Origin: Chitinophaga sp. 180180018-3
Lineage (GTDB): Bacteria; Bacteroidota; Bacteroidia; Chitinophagales; Chitinophagaceae
Length of the DNA: 64,000 bases
Direction: 5' to 3'
Assembly (NCBI RefSeq): GCF_037893185.1
Contig: NZ_CP140772.1
Location: 3,100,001-3,164,000 of the forward strand
The translations under genes and the position numbers were made by a program. Under the pieces are notes generated by a model. It ran no database searches and was not told where the DNA came from. It saw nothing but the letters and a program-made list of their open reading frames with translations. Every line of letters begins with the position of its first letter. The first letter of the stretch is position 1. Below, piece after piece: positions 18,692 to 27,497 of this stretch.

Positions 18692-18829
18692 GATTGTGTG
18701 ATTTTGAATTTTGGAGGTTTAGGAAGATGTAATGTCTCCCATAATTATTGCTGTTGCAAATTTGGCCGGCAAAATCTGACCTTCAAAGTTTTGACCGCCT
18801 ACGTAATTCCTACTTCAGTTGGATAGAGC

Positions 18830-18901
18830 GTCTACAGAATGTCTACTCGATGTCTACATTATTTGTAAGTAGCTGATTTTTAGCTTATTATTGTTGTAGA
18901 C
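18830..18901. promoter_or_regulatory. Helically phased GTCTAC repeats upstream of the TPR-HTH regulator
   Basis: GTCTAC occurs at 18830-18835, 18841-18846 and 18852-18857, spaced exactly 11 bp. Its inverse GTAGAC is at 18896-18901, 44 bp (four times 11) from the third copy. The outermost copies belong to a perfect 12-bp inverted repeat (18825-18836 with 18895-18906). The array lies 61-132 bases before the regulator's ATG, upstream of a TACTTTC promoter-like box. It looks like an operator, with binding sites on one face of the helix. Confidence 0.55.
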
Positions 18902-18961
18902 GCTCTGTTTTTTTAAAGCTGGAATGCTGTAGCAGGCTGAAAATTTTAATACTTTCACAAA

Positions 18962-20818
18962 ATGAAGAACCAGTTTATTGCCCTGATGATGATGTTGAGC
19001 ATCCTTCCTGTAGTTGCCGGGGCACAACATAATCCATATGTAGACAGTCTTAAGAAGGCGTTGACCATATCAAAAAATGAAGAAAAATTTAATATATACT
19101 ATAAACTGGCCAATACGTACAGGATGAACAGCGCCTATGACGCAGCCGCAAAAATGGCGGAGGCTTATAAACTGGCTGCTGAAAGTGAAAAGAATCAGGT
19201 AGAGCAGGTAAAGGCATATAGTGTATTGATGCATATCCAGCTGAACCAGTCGGATTTCAAAAAGGCACAGTTGTATATGGATTCAGTAGAATGGGCGGGG
19301 GGAGATGGGAAGAACCTGGTGTGCCGGAATTATGTGAACTACGCAAAAGCTATTTTCTATTATGCACTTGACAATAGTGAAATGGTGGTGAAGTATTGTC
19401 AGGAAATTCTAAAAGAGGCAGAGCCGGACAACAAAGATCAGTTTCTGCAGGGACGGTGTTATTATTACCTGTACACGGTATACACCAATTACAACGATTT
19501 TGAGAAAAGTCTTTATTACGCAAAGAAAACGGCCATGATAGCCGGGGAAATCGCGGATATGGAGCTGCTCAGCTCCGCCTGTTCAGCATTAGGGGTAGTA
19601 TATACCTATCGGTACGACAGGGAAAAGAATAAGTACGACCTGGATTCGGTGATCTATTACACCAGGCAGGCAGGGGACATCTATTTTACCCATCCCGGAA
19701 AAATCTCCTATGAAACTTATGCGTTGGCCCGGTTGAATCTCTCCAGCTATTATCTGCGGTATTATTTTGATCGTAATCCCGCAATGGGGATTGTGGTTAC
19801 AGATACCGTGCAGGCTTTGCTGAATACCTCCCGCGCGAAGGGTTTAAAAATAAATGAGGATGTTGAGGCCAGTTGCTACGGTATGCTTGGCCGTATTGCG
19901 AAAGCGGGCGGCGATTTTGCCGCTGCGGATAACTATTTTGCAAAGGGAATGACAGTACTGGATAGCGCCCGCCTGCCATATTATTATACTCACAACAACC
20001 TGCTGACAGACCAGTCGGATCTCTATGCCCAAAAAGGTGATTATAAAAAGGCATATGAACTGCAGAAAAAGCTGGTGGAGAACAACGCAAAGCTGTTTGA
20101 TGAAGATCAGGCGTTGATCGTAAATAAGCTCGAAGCTCAATACCAGGCAAAAAAAAAGGAACAGGAGGTACAGGTACTGAAGGAGCAGGCCCGAAGCCGG
20201 CAAAAGGCGCAGAATCTGTATCTGGGGCTGGCAGGAATTGGCCTGGTAGGGGTTTTCTTTATGTTCCGGTCCTACTATTTTAATCTGAAATTCTCACAGG
20301 AGGCGCAGAAAAAGCTGGAGGCCGAACAACATGAGGCGCAAACACTTATTCGTTTGCAGAACGAAGAGCAGGCACGCCTGAAGGCGGAGCAGGAGCTGCT
20401 GGAACTGCAGCAACAGCAGCTGCGGGATGAGGTAATGATCCGGCAGTTACAGGTACAGCACAAAAACGAAGTATTGCAAACCCTTAAGGAAAAACTGCAA
20501 GTGGAAGATCCCGTCAATATTCAGCAGATCATTAGAGAAGAAAATATACTGGACGCGGATTTCGAGAAGGCAAAGTTCAGCATACAAGAGGTACATCCCA
20601 ATTTTTTTAAGCAACTGAACGAAAAAGCCCAGCAGAAACTTACTTCCCTCGATCAGAAATACTGCGCTTACTGGTACCTGGGTATGGATACCAAACAGAT
20701 TGCCAGCCTGCTGAATGTAGAACCCAAAAGCGTGCGTATGACCAAATACCGGTTGAAACAGAAATTCGGACTGGAAAGAGCAACCAATTTGGAGACTTTT
20801 TTAAAGGAAATGAACTGA
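18962..20818 (+). CDS. Membrane-anchored TPR / coiled-coil / HTH regulator
   Basis: A 618-residue protein of a Bacteroidota regulator type. It has an N-terminal signal peptide (about 1-21), TPR-like helices at about 30-410 that should be periplasmic, one membrane helix at about 418-438 (NLYLGLAGIGLVGVFFMF), a long charged coiled coil at about 440-520, and a C-terminal LuxR-like helix-turn-helix at about 555-618 (DTKQIASLLNVEPKSVRMTK). This plan suggests a one-component sensor that carries a signal across the inner membrane to DNA. The phased repeats just upstream could be its own operator. Its targets are not evident. Confidence 0.85.
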   Translation: MKNQFIALMMMLSILPVVAGAQHNPYVDSLKKALTISKNEEKFNIYYKLANTYRMNSAYDAAAKMAEAYKLAAESEKNQVEQVKAYSVLMHIQLNQSDFKKAQLYMDSVEWAGGDGKNLVCRNYVNYAKAIFYYALDNSEMVVKYCQEILKEAEPDNKDQFLQGRCYYYLYTVYTNYNDFEKSLYYAKKTAMIAGEIADMELLSSACSALGVVYTYRYDREKNKYDLDSVIYYTRQAGDIYFTHPGKISYETYALARLNLSSYYLRYYFDRNPAMGIVVTDTVQALLNTSRAKGLKINEDVEASCYGMLGRIAKAGGDFAAADNYFAKGMTVLDSARLPYYYTHNNLLTDQSDLYAQKGDYKKAYELQKKLVENNAKLFDEDQALIVNKLEAQYQAKKKEQEVQVLKEQARSRQKAQNLYLGLAGIGLVGVFFMFRSYYFNLKFSQEAQKKLEAEQHEAQTLIRLQNEEQARLKAEQELLELQQQQLRDEVMIRQLQVQHKNEVLQTLKEKLQVEDPVNIQQIIREENILDADFEKAKFSIQEVHPNFFKQLNEKAQQKLTSLDQKYCAYWYLGMDTKQIASLLNVEPKSVRMTKYRLKQKFGLERATNLETFLKEMN

Positions 20819-20835
20819 CAGACTAAATCAGGCGC

Positions 20836-20843
20836 TATCTTTG
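20836..20843 (+). promoter_or_regulatory. Promoter -7 box of the bioD operon
   Basis: TATCTTTG is an exact TAnnTTTG match that ends 7 bases before the bioD ATG, so the transcript would be almost leaderless. It lies right after the stop of the TPR-HTH regulator gene and lets the operon be expressed independently. Confidence 0.5.
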
Positions 20844-20850
20844 GGGCCGG

Positions 20851-21495
20851 ATGAGCGAAAGAATATTTATAACCGGTATTGGTACCGGTGTCGGAAAAAC
20901 CGTTACAGCCGCCTGTATTACCGAAGCGCTGGGGGCCGATTACTGGAAACCCGTGCAAACAGGGCTGCTGGAAGGAACAGATACAGACGAAGTAAGATCG
21001 CTATTGTCAAACACCGTGTCAGTTTGTCACCCTGAAGCCTTTAAGCTGAAAGCACCGGCATCTCCTCACCTGGCTGCACGGCTGGAAAACACAAACATCG
21101 ATGCATCCCGTATCCTGGAACTGGCGGACCTTTACCAGCCTGCAACGAGACCATTGATCATAGAAGGAGCCGGCGGGTTGCTGGTACCTGTTACAGACAA
21201 TATTACCACCCTGGACCTGATTCTGGCGCTGAAAGCCGGCGTGGTGGTGGTTTCCCGGAATTATCTTGGCAGTATTAATCATTCCATGCTCACTGCGCGG
21301 GTGCTGCAGCACGCGGGCATTCCCGTTATTGGATGGGTATTCGGAGGCGATTACCATAGTAATGAAGATGATATTGTAAAATGGAGTGGGTATCCGCGGA
21401 TTGGTCGTATTCCGCAGGCCAATACTGTAGATAAGGCATTTATTCAGCAACAGGCACAGTTGTTGACTACCTCGCTGCATAGTTTACTGGCATGA
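20851..21495 (+). CDS. bioD: Dethiobiotin synthetase
   Basis: BioD closes the ureido ring of biotin: it turns 7,8-diaminopelargonic acid, CO2 and ATP into dethiobiotin. The 214 residues carry the P-loop GIGTGVGKT (9-17), the KPVQTG substrate loop and the EGAGGLLVP signature. Length is normal. No other bio gene is present in the window. It overlaps the next gene by 4 bases (ATGA). Confidence 0.95.
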   Translation: MSERIFITGIGTGVGKTVTAACITEALGADYWKPVQTGLLEGTDTDEVRSLLSNTVSVCHPEAFKLKAPASPHLAARLENTNIDASRILELADLYQPATRPLIIEGAGGLLVPVTDNITTLDLILALKAGVVVVSRNYLGSINHSMLTARVLQHAGIPVIGWVFGGDYHSNEDDIVKWSGYPRIGRIPQANTVDKAFIQQQAQLLTTSLHSLLA

Positions 21496-22067
21496 CCACT
21501 AAAAAGGATATACGAAAACGATACCTGGAGCTGCGACTGAACCTGGATGCTGCTACTGTGGCCACGCTGAATGAACAACTGCTGGTCGGCGTACAGCAGC
21601 TGGACTTTAACGGCATCAGGCTGGCACATGTTTTCCTGCCAATTTCTGAAAAGAATGAAGTAGATACCTGGCAGATGGTGAAATGGTTGCGGGAGCACCA
21701 GCCGGCCATGAGCTGGGCTCTTTCCCGGTCGGATCTGAAAACCGGGGTAATGCAGCACTATCTCTGGAAAACCAATACCATCCTTGTTAAGAATAAATTT
21801 GGCATTCCTGAGCCTGACCATGGGGAAGAAGTGGCGCTGCATGATATAGACCTGGTGTTTGTACCTTTGCTGGCGTTTGACCGGAAAGGGCAACGGGTGG
21901 GCTATGGCAAGGGCATGTACGACCGCTTCCTGAAGCAATGCCGTCCGGATGTACGTACTATCGGATTATCTTTTTTTGGGCCGGTGCCGGTAATTGAAAA
22001 TGCGGATGCCTGGGATATCCCACTACATACGGTGGTTACCCCGGATCATATTTATCATTTTAAATAA
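21492..22067 (+). CDS. 5-formyltetrahydrofolate cyclo-ligase
   Basis: This ATP-dependent enzyme converts 5-formyltetrahydrofolate to 5,10-methenyltetrahydrofolate. The 191 residues begin with the typical KKDIRKRYLELR segment and contain the conserved C-terminal VPLLAFDRKGQRVGYGKGMY (phosphate-binding GYGKGxYDR). It is translationally coupled to bioD and lies 6 bases before lpxK. The pairing with biotin and lipid A genes is operon packing rather than a single pathway. Confidence 0.93.
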   Translation: MTTKKDIRKRYLELRLNLDAATVATLNEQLLVGVQQLDFNGIRLAHVFLPISEKNEVDTWQMVKWLREHQPAMSWALSRSDLKTGVMQHYLWKTNTILVKNKFGIPEPDHGEEVALHDIDLVFVPLLAFDRKGQRVGYGKGMYDRFLKQCRPDVRTIGLSFFGPVPVIENADAWDIPLHTVVTPDHIYHFK

Positions 22068-22073
22068 ACAACA

Positions 22074-23144
22074 GTGCTCAGATACCTGAAAGTACTTCTA
22101 TATCCCTTTTCCCTGCTTTACGGACTGGTAATGTGGCTGCGGAACCGCTTCTATGACAAGGGAATTCTTACAGCGGTTAAATTTGATCTGCCGGTGATTG
22201 CTGCCGGCAACCTCTCTGTAGGCGGAACCGGCAAAACCCCGCATGTAGAGTACATGATCCGTTTGCTGAAAAACTATTTCCGGGTGGCAACACTCAGCCG
22301 TGGATATAACCGCCGTACCAGTGGCTACCTGCTGGCAGATGCCCATAGCACCGCCGCTGATATCGGCGACGAACCCATGCAGTTTCATGTCAAATACCCC
22401 GATATCAGCGTATGTGTGGGTGAAGAACGGATGCTGGCAGTACCCCAGCTGCTCAGCGATGAGCCGGATACACAGGTGATACTGCTGGATGATGCCTTCC
22501 AGCACCGGTCTATTCAGCCAGGACTGAATATCATGCTCACCGACTACAGCCGCCTCTTTACACGCGATCATGTAGTGCCCTTCGGGCGCCTGAGGGAAGG
22601 GCGGAAAGGCTACCACCGCGCAGACTGCATTATTGTTTCCAAGTGTCCGCCTGCGATGAGCGTGACAGAAAAACAGGCCCTTGAAAAAGAAATTAACCCG
22701 CTGCCTCATCAGCGGCTCTTTTTCACTACCTTGCAATACGGTACCCCCACCGATATGATGACCCATCAACCGGTTGAAATCCCCGGATCGGCCACGGTAC
22801 TGCTGGCATGCGGTATTGCAAGGCCCGAACCCCTGCTGGAAGAGCTTAAAAACCGCTATCAGCAGGTTTTCCTGCTAGCTTTCCCCGATCATTATTACTA
22901 TTCGGAGAAAGACATCGCCAAGATCAAGAAGGAATGCGACGACCTGCCAGGCAAAGAAAAGATTGTCATTACCACAGAGAAAGATGCGGTAAGGTTACAG
23001 CTTCTCAAAGCCGCACTGACGGAACAAAACCTGCAAATTGCAGTGATGCCGGTTGAAATTTCCTTCCTTTTCGGTGAAGCAGAATCATTTAATAACTTTA
23101 TTTTTGACTATATAGGCAGGCATCTGCCTGCACCAGGTCAATAA
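22074..23144 (+). CDS. lpxK: Tetraacyldisaccharide 4'-kinase
   Basis: LpxK phosphorylates the 4' position of the lipid A disaccharide at the inner membrane, the step to lipid IVA. The 356 residues begin with a membrane-associated helix and contain the unusual P-loop GNLSVGGTGKT (45-55), followed by the catalytic-region motifs LSRGYNRR, GDEP and LLDDAFQHR. The start codon is GTG at 22074, 6 bases after the previous stop. Its presence confirms a Gram-negative envelope with lipid A. Confidence 0.95.
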   Translation: MLRYLKVLLYPFSLLYGLVMWLRNRFYDKGILTAVKFDLPVIAAGNLSVGGTGKTPHVEYMIRLLKNYFRVATLSRGYNRRTSGYLLADAHSTAADIGDEPMQFHVKYPDISVCVGEERMLAVPQLLSDEPDTQVILLDDAFQHRSIQPGLNIMLTDYSRLFTRDHVVPFGRLREGRKGYHRADCIIVSKCPPAMSVTEKQALEKEINPLPHQRLFFTTLQYGTPTDMMTHQPVEIPGSATVLLACGIARPEPLLEELKNRYQQVFLLAFPDHYYYSEKDIAKIKKECDDLPGKEKIVITTEKDAVRLQLLKAALTEQNLQIAVMPVEISFLFGEAESFNNFIFDYIGRHLPAPGQ

Positions 23145-23156
23145 CTTACGACTAAA

Positions 23157-26100
23157 ATGAGCAGAAGAAAGAAAAATAAAAATAAGAAAGGCGGAAACCC
23201 ACGCCAGCAACACCATCCACATCATCCACATCATGGTCACAGTCACGGCCAGAAGAAAACCTTTAAAGGTATTGTGGAAGTCACCAAATCAGGAATGGCT
23301 TTCGTTATCGTGGAAGGCCTGACAAAGGATATCATGGTGAAACAGAAAAACCTCCAGACTGCACTCGATAAAGACGAGGTTTTGGTAGACGTGCTGAAAC
23401 AGGCCCATAACCAGGGCCGGATGGAGGGCGTTATAACGGAAATCCTTAAACGAAATAAAACCGAATTCACCGGTACACTGCAGGTAAGCAAAAACTTTGC
23501 CTTCCTTATACCGGATAAAGGACTCTTTATGCCGGATATCTATATTCCGGCAAACTCACTCGGACAGGCCAAAAGCGGCGATAAAGCGGTAGTAAAGATC
23601 GTAGCCTGGGGCGAGAAATCCCGTAAGCCGGTAGGAGAGATCCTCGAAATATTGGATGCAAGCGATTCAAACGACCTCGCCATGAAGGAAATCCTGATCG
23701 AATCAGGTTTCCCATTGAACTTCCCCAAAGAAGTAATGGCAGAACTGGAACAATTGCAGGAGAATATAACGGAAACGGAAGTACGAAACAGGAAGGATGT
23801 CCGCAAGATATTGACGATGACCATCGATCCTGTTGATGCGAAAGACTTTGACGATGCCATTTCCATCCGCCCGCTGAAGAACGGATTGTATGAGATTGGC
23901 GTTCACATCGCTGATGTGAGCCATTATGTGCTCCCGGGAACAGAACTGGATAAGGAAGCCGATAAAAGAGCTACCTCTGTTTACCTGCCGGATCGTGTAC
24001 TGCCCATGCTGCCGGAAAAGATCTCTAATGAGCTTTGCTCGCTGCGTCCGCATGAAGACAAGCTTACATTTTCGGCCATGTTTCAGATGAATGAGAGCGG
24101 TGAAATCAAACAGCACTGGATTGGCCGAACTTTGATCCATTCCGATCACCGGTTCACCTATGAAGAAGTGCAGGAGATCATTGAAAGCGGAAGCGGGTTG
24201 TATCAGAAAGAAATTCTGTTGTTGAATAAAATAGCGCAAACACTGCGTGGGCAACGATTTGCACATGGCGCCATCAACTTCTCTTCTCAGGAAGTGCGGT
24301 TCAAACTCGACGAAACCGGCAAGCCTATTGGCATCGTGATCAAGGAAAGCAAAGAAGCGCATCAGCTGATTGAAGAGTTTATGTTGCTGGCCAATAAAAC
24401 CATCGCAGCCTATGTAGCGAAAATCAGGGTCAATAAGCAGGAAGTACCTTTCCCTTACAGGGTGCATGATACTCCTGACCCCGAAAAGCTGAAAGTATTT
24501 GCCCTGTTTGCAGGGAGGTTTGGATATAAATTCGACCTGAGTGGCCCGGAAACCATTGCCGCCTCTTTCAACAATATGTTGTTGAATGTACAGGGAAGGC
24601 CCGAGCAGCCGGTACTCGAAACACTGGGTATCCGCACTATGGCCAAAGCGGTTTATACCGTCAACAATATAGGCCACTACGGCCTCGGCTTTGCAGACTA
24701 TTGTCACTTCACCTCTCCGATACGGCGTTACCCCGATGTACTCGTACACCGTGTGCTGGCAGAATGCCTGGCCAACGACGTGAAGCCTGATAAACAGATG
24801 GAGCAGAAATGTAAACACAGCTCCGAAATGGAACGCAAAGCGATGGATGCTGAAAGAGCTGGTAACAAATACAAGCAGGTAGAATACATGCAGCAATTCA
24901 TCGGTCATACCTTCGAAGGAGTGATTAGTGGAGTGGCACATTTCGGTTTCTGGGTGGAAACCATGGATACCAAATGCGAAGGACTGATCAGTATACACAG
25001 CCTGAATAAACGGGAAGACTTCCAATACAACGAAGGAGATTATGCGCTGGTTGGACAAAGCACCGGACGCAAATTTCGTATAGGCCAGAAAGTGAGTATC
25101 CGCGTAGTGGCCGCCAACCTGGCCAAGCGCCAGCTCGATTACGACCTGGAAGACGAACTGACCGGAACCGTCGTTGCAGAGCGTGCGTTCAAACCAACCC
25201 AGCGTGAAGAACGCAGGGAGGAACGCCACGAGGGCCGTAAGAAGAAGAAAGACAGGCAACGTGCTAAACCCTGGCAGCAGGAAGGCGCACCAAAGGTATC
25301 GCTCAGCGAGCCTAAGCCATTACCAGTGGTAGACCAGGTAGTAGTAGAAACCCATGTGGTGCCTGTAACTCCAGGGGAAATAACAATTGACCCGGCAGCA
25401 TCTGCAACGCCTCAGGTAACCCCGTCGCAGATGGAGGAAAAAACGAAGGCACCTGTAACCGCGCCTGAAGGCGTGGCTCCTGCAGAAAGCCCGGCGCCGG
25501 TCCGCAAACATGCAAGACCTGTAAAGCAATCACCGGTAGCGCAGTCTGAGCCTCAACCGGCTCCAGCCAAAGCGGCTCCGAAACGGACTGAAGTGAAAAC
25601 AAAAGCCCCGGGAAAAGCGACGAAGACTACGGCTACATCCGTGGCTGAGCCAGCTAAAAAACAGCCGGCAGCCAGGAAAGCTGCTGTTCCTGAAAAAACA
25701 GTGAAGGCAAAGGCAACGAAAACAACAACGGCAAAGAAGGCCACTGCAAAACCTGCACCGGTAAAGAATGCCGCTACGAAATCCGCAGCAGCCAGCAAGA
25801 AGACTGCATCCCCTAAAAAGGCCGCCAGTACTTCATCTCCGGTAAAAAAATCGGTAAAGGCAACACCGGTAAAGAAGGCTGCTACGAAATCCGCAGCAGT
25901 TACTAAGAAGACTGTAGCCCCTAAAAGGGCCGCCAGTGCTTCATCTCCGGTAAAAAAATCGGTAAAGGCAACACCGGTAAAGAAGGCTGCTACGAAATCC
26001 GCAGCAGCTACTAAGAAGACTGTAGCCCCTAAAAAGGCCGCCAGTACTTCGTCTCCGGTAAAAAAATCAGTAAAGGTAACACCAGCAAAGAAAGCAACTG

Positions 26101-26330
26101 CTAAAACTGCTGCCACCAAAGCTGCTACTGTAAAAAAAGCGGCTAAACCTGTTGCGAAGACCGTTGCCCCTAAAAAGGCCACCAAACCGGCATCTACCGT
26201 TAAAAAAGCAACACCGGCATCTAAAGCAACAGCTGCAAAGAAGGCTGCACCGGCGAAGAAAACGGTTAAGTCAGTGTCTTCCGCAAAAAAAACAACAAAA
26301 GGTCCGGTAAAGAAAAAGAATAAAAAATAA
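23157..26330 (+). CDS. rnr: Ribonuclease R with long histone-H1-like C-terminal tail
   Basis: RNase R is a processive 3'-to-5' exoribonuclease that degrades structured RNA. The order is: basic and His-rich N-terminus (HHPHHPHHGHSHG near 19-31), cold-shock-like OB domains, catalytic RNB domain (DPVDAKDFDDAISI), and an S1 domain at about 590-670. The protein then continues for roughly 370 more residues as a Lys/Ala/Pro/Thr-rich low-complexity tail, for a total of 1057; the usual length is about 700-850. Part of the tail is a 108-bp tandem repeat. It resembles the tails of histone H1-like proteins and should bind nucleic acid or ribosomes nonspecifically. Confidence 0.95.
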   Translation: MSRRKKNKNKKGGNPRQQHHPHHPHHGHSHGQKKTFKGIVEVTKSGMAFVIVEGLTKDIMVKQKNLQTALDKDEVLVDVLKQAHNQGRMEGVITEILKRNKTEFTGTLQVSKNFAFLIPDKGLFMPDIYIPANSLGQAKSGDKAVVKIVAWGEKSRKPVGEILEILDASDSNDLAMKEILIESGFPLNFPKEVMAELEQLQENITETEVRNRKDVRKILTMTIDPVDAKDFDDAISIRPLKNGLYEIGVHIADVSHYVLPGTELDKEADKRATSVYLPDRVLPMLPEKISNELCSLRPHEDKLTFSAMFQMNESGEIKQHWIGRTLIHSDHRFTYEEVQEIIESGSGLYQKEILLLNKIAQTLRGQRFAHGAINFSSQEVRFKLDETGKPIGIVIKESKEAHQLIEEFMLLANKTIAAYVAKIRVNKQEVPFPYRVHDTPDPEKLKVFALFAGRFGYKFDLSGPETIAASFNNMLLNVQGRPEQPVLETLGIRTMAKAVYTVNNIGHYGLGFADYCHFTSPIRRYPDVLVHRVLAECLANDVKPDKQMEQKCKHSSEMERKAMDAERAGNKYKQVEYMQQFIGHTFEGVISGVAHFGFWVETMDTKCEGLISIHSLNKREDFQYNEGDYALVGQSTGRKFRIGQKVSIRVVAANLAKRQLDYDLEDELTGTVVAERAFKPTQREERREERHEGRKKKKDRQRAKPWQQEGAPKVSLSEPKPLPVVDQVVVETHVVPVTPGEITIDPAASATPQVTPSQMEEKTKAPVTAPEGVAPAESPAPVRKHARPVKQSPVAQSEPQPAPAKAAPKRTEVKTKAPGKATKTTATSVAEPAKKQPAARKAAVPEKTVKAKATKTTTAKKATAKPAPVKNAATKSAAASKKTASPKKAASTSSPVKKSVKATPVKKAATKSAAVTKKTVAPKRAASASSPVKKSVKATPVKKAATKSAAATKKTVAPKKAASTSSPVKKSVKVTPAKKATAKTAATKAATVKKAAKPVAKTVAPKKATKPASTVKKATPASKATAAKKAAPAKKTVKSVSSAKKTTKGPVKKKNKK
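25797..26120 (+). repeat. Tandem 108-bp repeat in the rnr tail
   Basis: Three consecutive 108-bp units begin at 25797, 25905 and 26013. Each encodes 36 residues of the type KKTVAPKRAASASSPVKK followed by SVKATPVKKAATKSAAAT. The first two junctions are nearly identical at DNA level; the third unit decays toward its end. A shorter related stretch precedes them (about 25735-25796). Confidence 0.9.
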
Positions 26331-26347
26331 AACACGAATCAACAGCA

Positions 26348-27319
26348 ATGCATTCATTTAAAGAGTTAATAGCGCAGTTCAGTCTGCATTTCGATCAGCA
26401 ACAGTTCCCGAAACACCCCGCCAATCTCTATGATGCGGCCTCTCATATCCTCGACATCGGAGGTAAGAGAATCAGGCCGGTGCTTTGTATGATGGGAAAC
26501 GAACTTTTCGATGAGCTGCATCAGGATGCTTTAGAAACCGGCAGCGCTATTGAGCTTTTTCATAATTTCACGCTCCTGCACGACGATATCATGGATAAAG
26601 CCCCGCTCAGAAGGGGTAAGCCGACCGTACATACCGTTTATGGCGAATCGGCAGCCATTCTTGCAGGAGATGTAATGCTGATCAATGTTTACGAGCGGTT
26701 GAATAAAGTAGAGGCGAATTATAAGCAGAAGATCATCGGGGTGTTTAACAAAGCAGCCATCGAGGTGTGCGAAGGACAGCAACTGGACATGGATTTTGAG
26801 CATATGCCGCCGGAAGCAGTGAATTACGACGACTATGTAAACATGATCGGGCTGAAAACTTCCGTGCTCCTGGCTGCCAGTCTGCAAATGGGCGCTATTA
26901 TCGGCGGTGCGGGAGAGGGGAACCAGCAGCACCTGTACTCGTTTGGCAAAAACATAGGCATCGCCTTCCAGATCCAGGACGATTACCTGGATGCCTTCGG
27001 AGACCCGGAAAAATTCGGAAAACAACAGGGTGGCGATATCCTCGTGAATAAAAAAACATTCCTCCTGCTCAAAGCACTGGAGCTTTGTAGCCCGGCCCAA
27101 CGTGCCGAACTGAAAATGTTGATGGAAACTTCCCCGGCCGATAAGGTAGAACGTGTGCTGGAACTGTTCCGCAGCTGCAAAGTAGATGAATGGGCAGAGA
27201 AAGAAAAAGAACGTTTTCAGCAAAAGGCCTTCGAAAGCCTCGACGACATCGCGGTACTGTCTACCCGCAAAACACCGCTGATGGAGCTGGCAAATTATCT
27301 CTTAAACCGCCAGCAGTAA
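26348..27319 (+). CDS. Polyprenyl (probably geranylgeranyl) diphosphate synthase
   Basis: A trans-isoprenyl diphosphate synthase of 323 residues. The first aspartate motif is DDIMD (79-83) and the second DDYLD near 216. The GGKRIRP motif binds the diphosphate. The fifth residue before the first aspartate motif is Phe74 (FTLLHDDIMD), the position at which a Phe limits product length to C20 in archaeal GGPP synthases; the product may therefore be short, though quinone-chain enzymes of this phylum are not fully predictable. Last gene of the bioD operon, 17 bases after rnr. Confidence 0.9.
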   Translation: MHSFKELIAQFSLHFDQQQFPKHPANLYDAASHILDIGGKRIRPVLCMMGNELFDELHQDALETGSAIELFHNFTLLHDDIMDKAPLRRGKPTVHTVYGESAAILAGDVMLINVYERLNKVEANYKQKIIGVFNKAAIEVCEGQQLDMDFEHMPPEAVNYDDYVNMIGLKTSVLLAASLQMGAIIGGAGEGNQQHLYSFGKNIGIAFQIQDDYLDAFGDPEKFGKQQGGDILVNKKTFLLLKALELCSPAQRAELKMLMETSPADKVERVLELFRSCKVDEWAEKEKERFQQKAFESLDDIAVLSTRKTPLMELANYLLNRQQ

Positions 27320-27373
27320 GTTTCGTATTTAAAATCGCATTATATTCGCGTTTGTCTTATTCAGGATGAAGAT

Positions 27374-27436
27374 GATTATGCTGATTGCTCTGATTTTTTC
27401 TGAAGGATTAATCAGGGTAATCAGCATAACTTTTTT
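27374..27436 (+). terminator. Imperfect palindrome with T tract after the bioD-ispA-type operon
   Basis: Arms of 22 bp (27375-27396 and 27409-27430) match at 18 positions and are built on ATGCTGATT; TTTTTTC follows. It lies 55 bases past the stop of the polyprenyl synthase and may end the operon. It lacks the CTTAGCG core of the A-F repeat family, so it is listed separately. Confidence 0.55.
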
Positions 27437-27474
27437 CGCGCACCAGACAATCTTTATTAAATTTAGAACAACTG

Positions 27475-27482
27475 TAACTTCG
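27475..27482 (+). promoter_or_regulatory. Candidate -7 box of the permease gene
   Basis: TAACTTCG matches TAnnTTTG at five of six fixed positions and ends 15 bases before the ATG at 27498. The same T-to-C change is seen in the box in front of rnpB. Confidence 0.35.
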
Positions 27483-27497
27483 TAATTCCTTGAGCCA

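Noticed and set aside
23703..25259. Open frame of 518 codons antisense to the rnr catalytic domain
   Set aside because: Shadow of a well-supported gene; no domain, no start context and unusual composition.
25797..26120. CRISPR-like array
   Set aside because: The 108-bp units are contiguous, coding and in frame, with no spacers.
25553..26335. Long open frame of 260 codons on the minus strand opposite the rnr tail
   Set aside because: It is the antisense of a low-complexity Lys/Ala repeat, which yields a hydrophobic Ala/Phe/Val shadow frame. No promoter or family resemblance.
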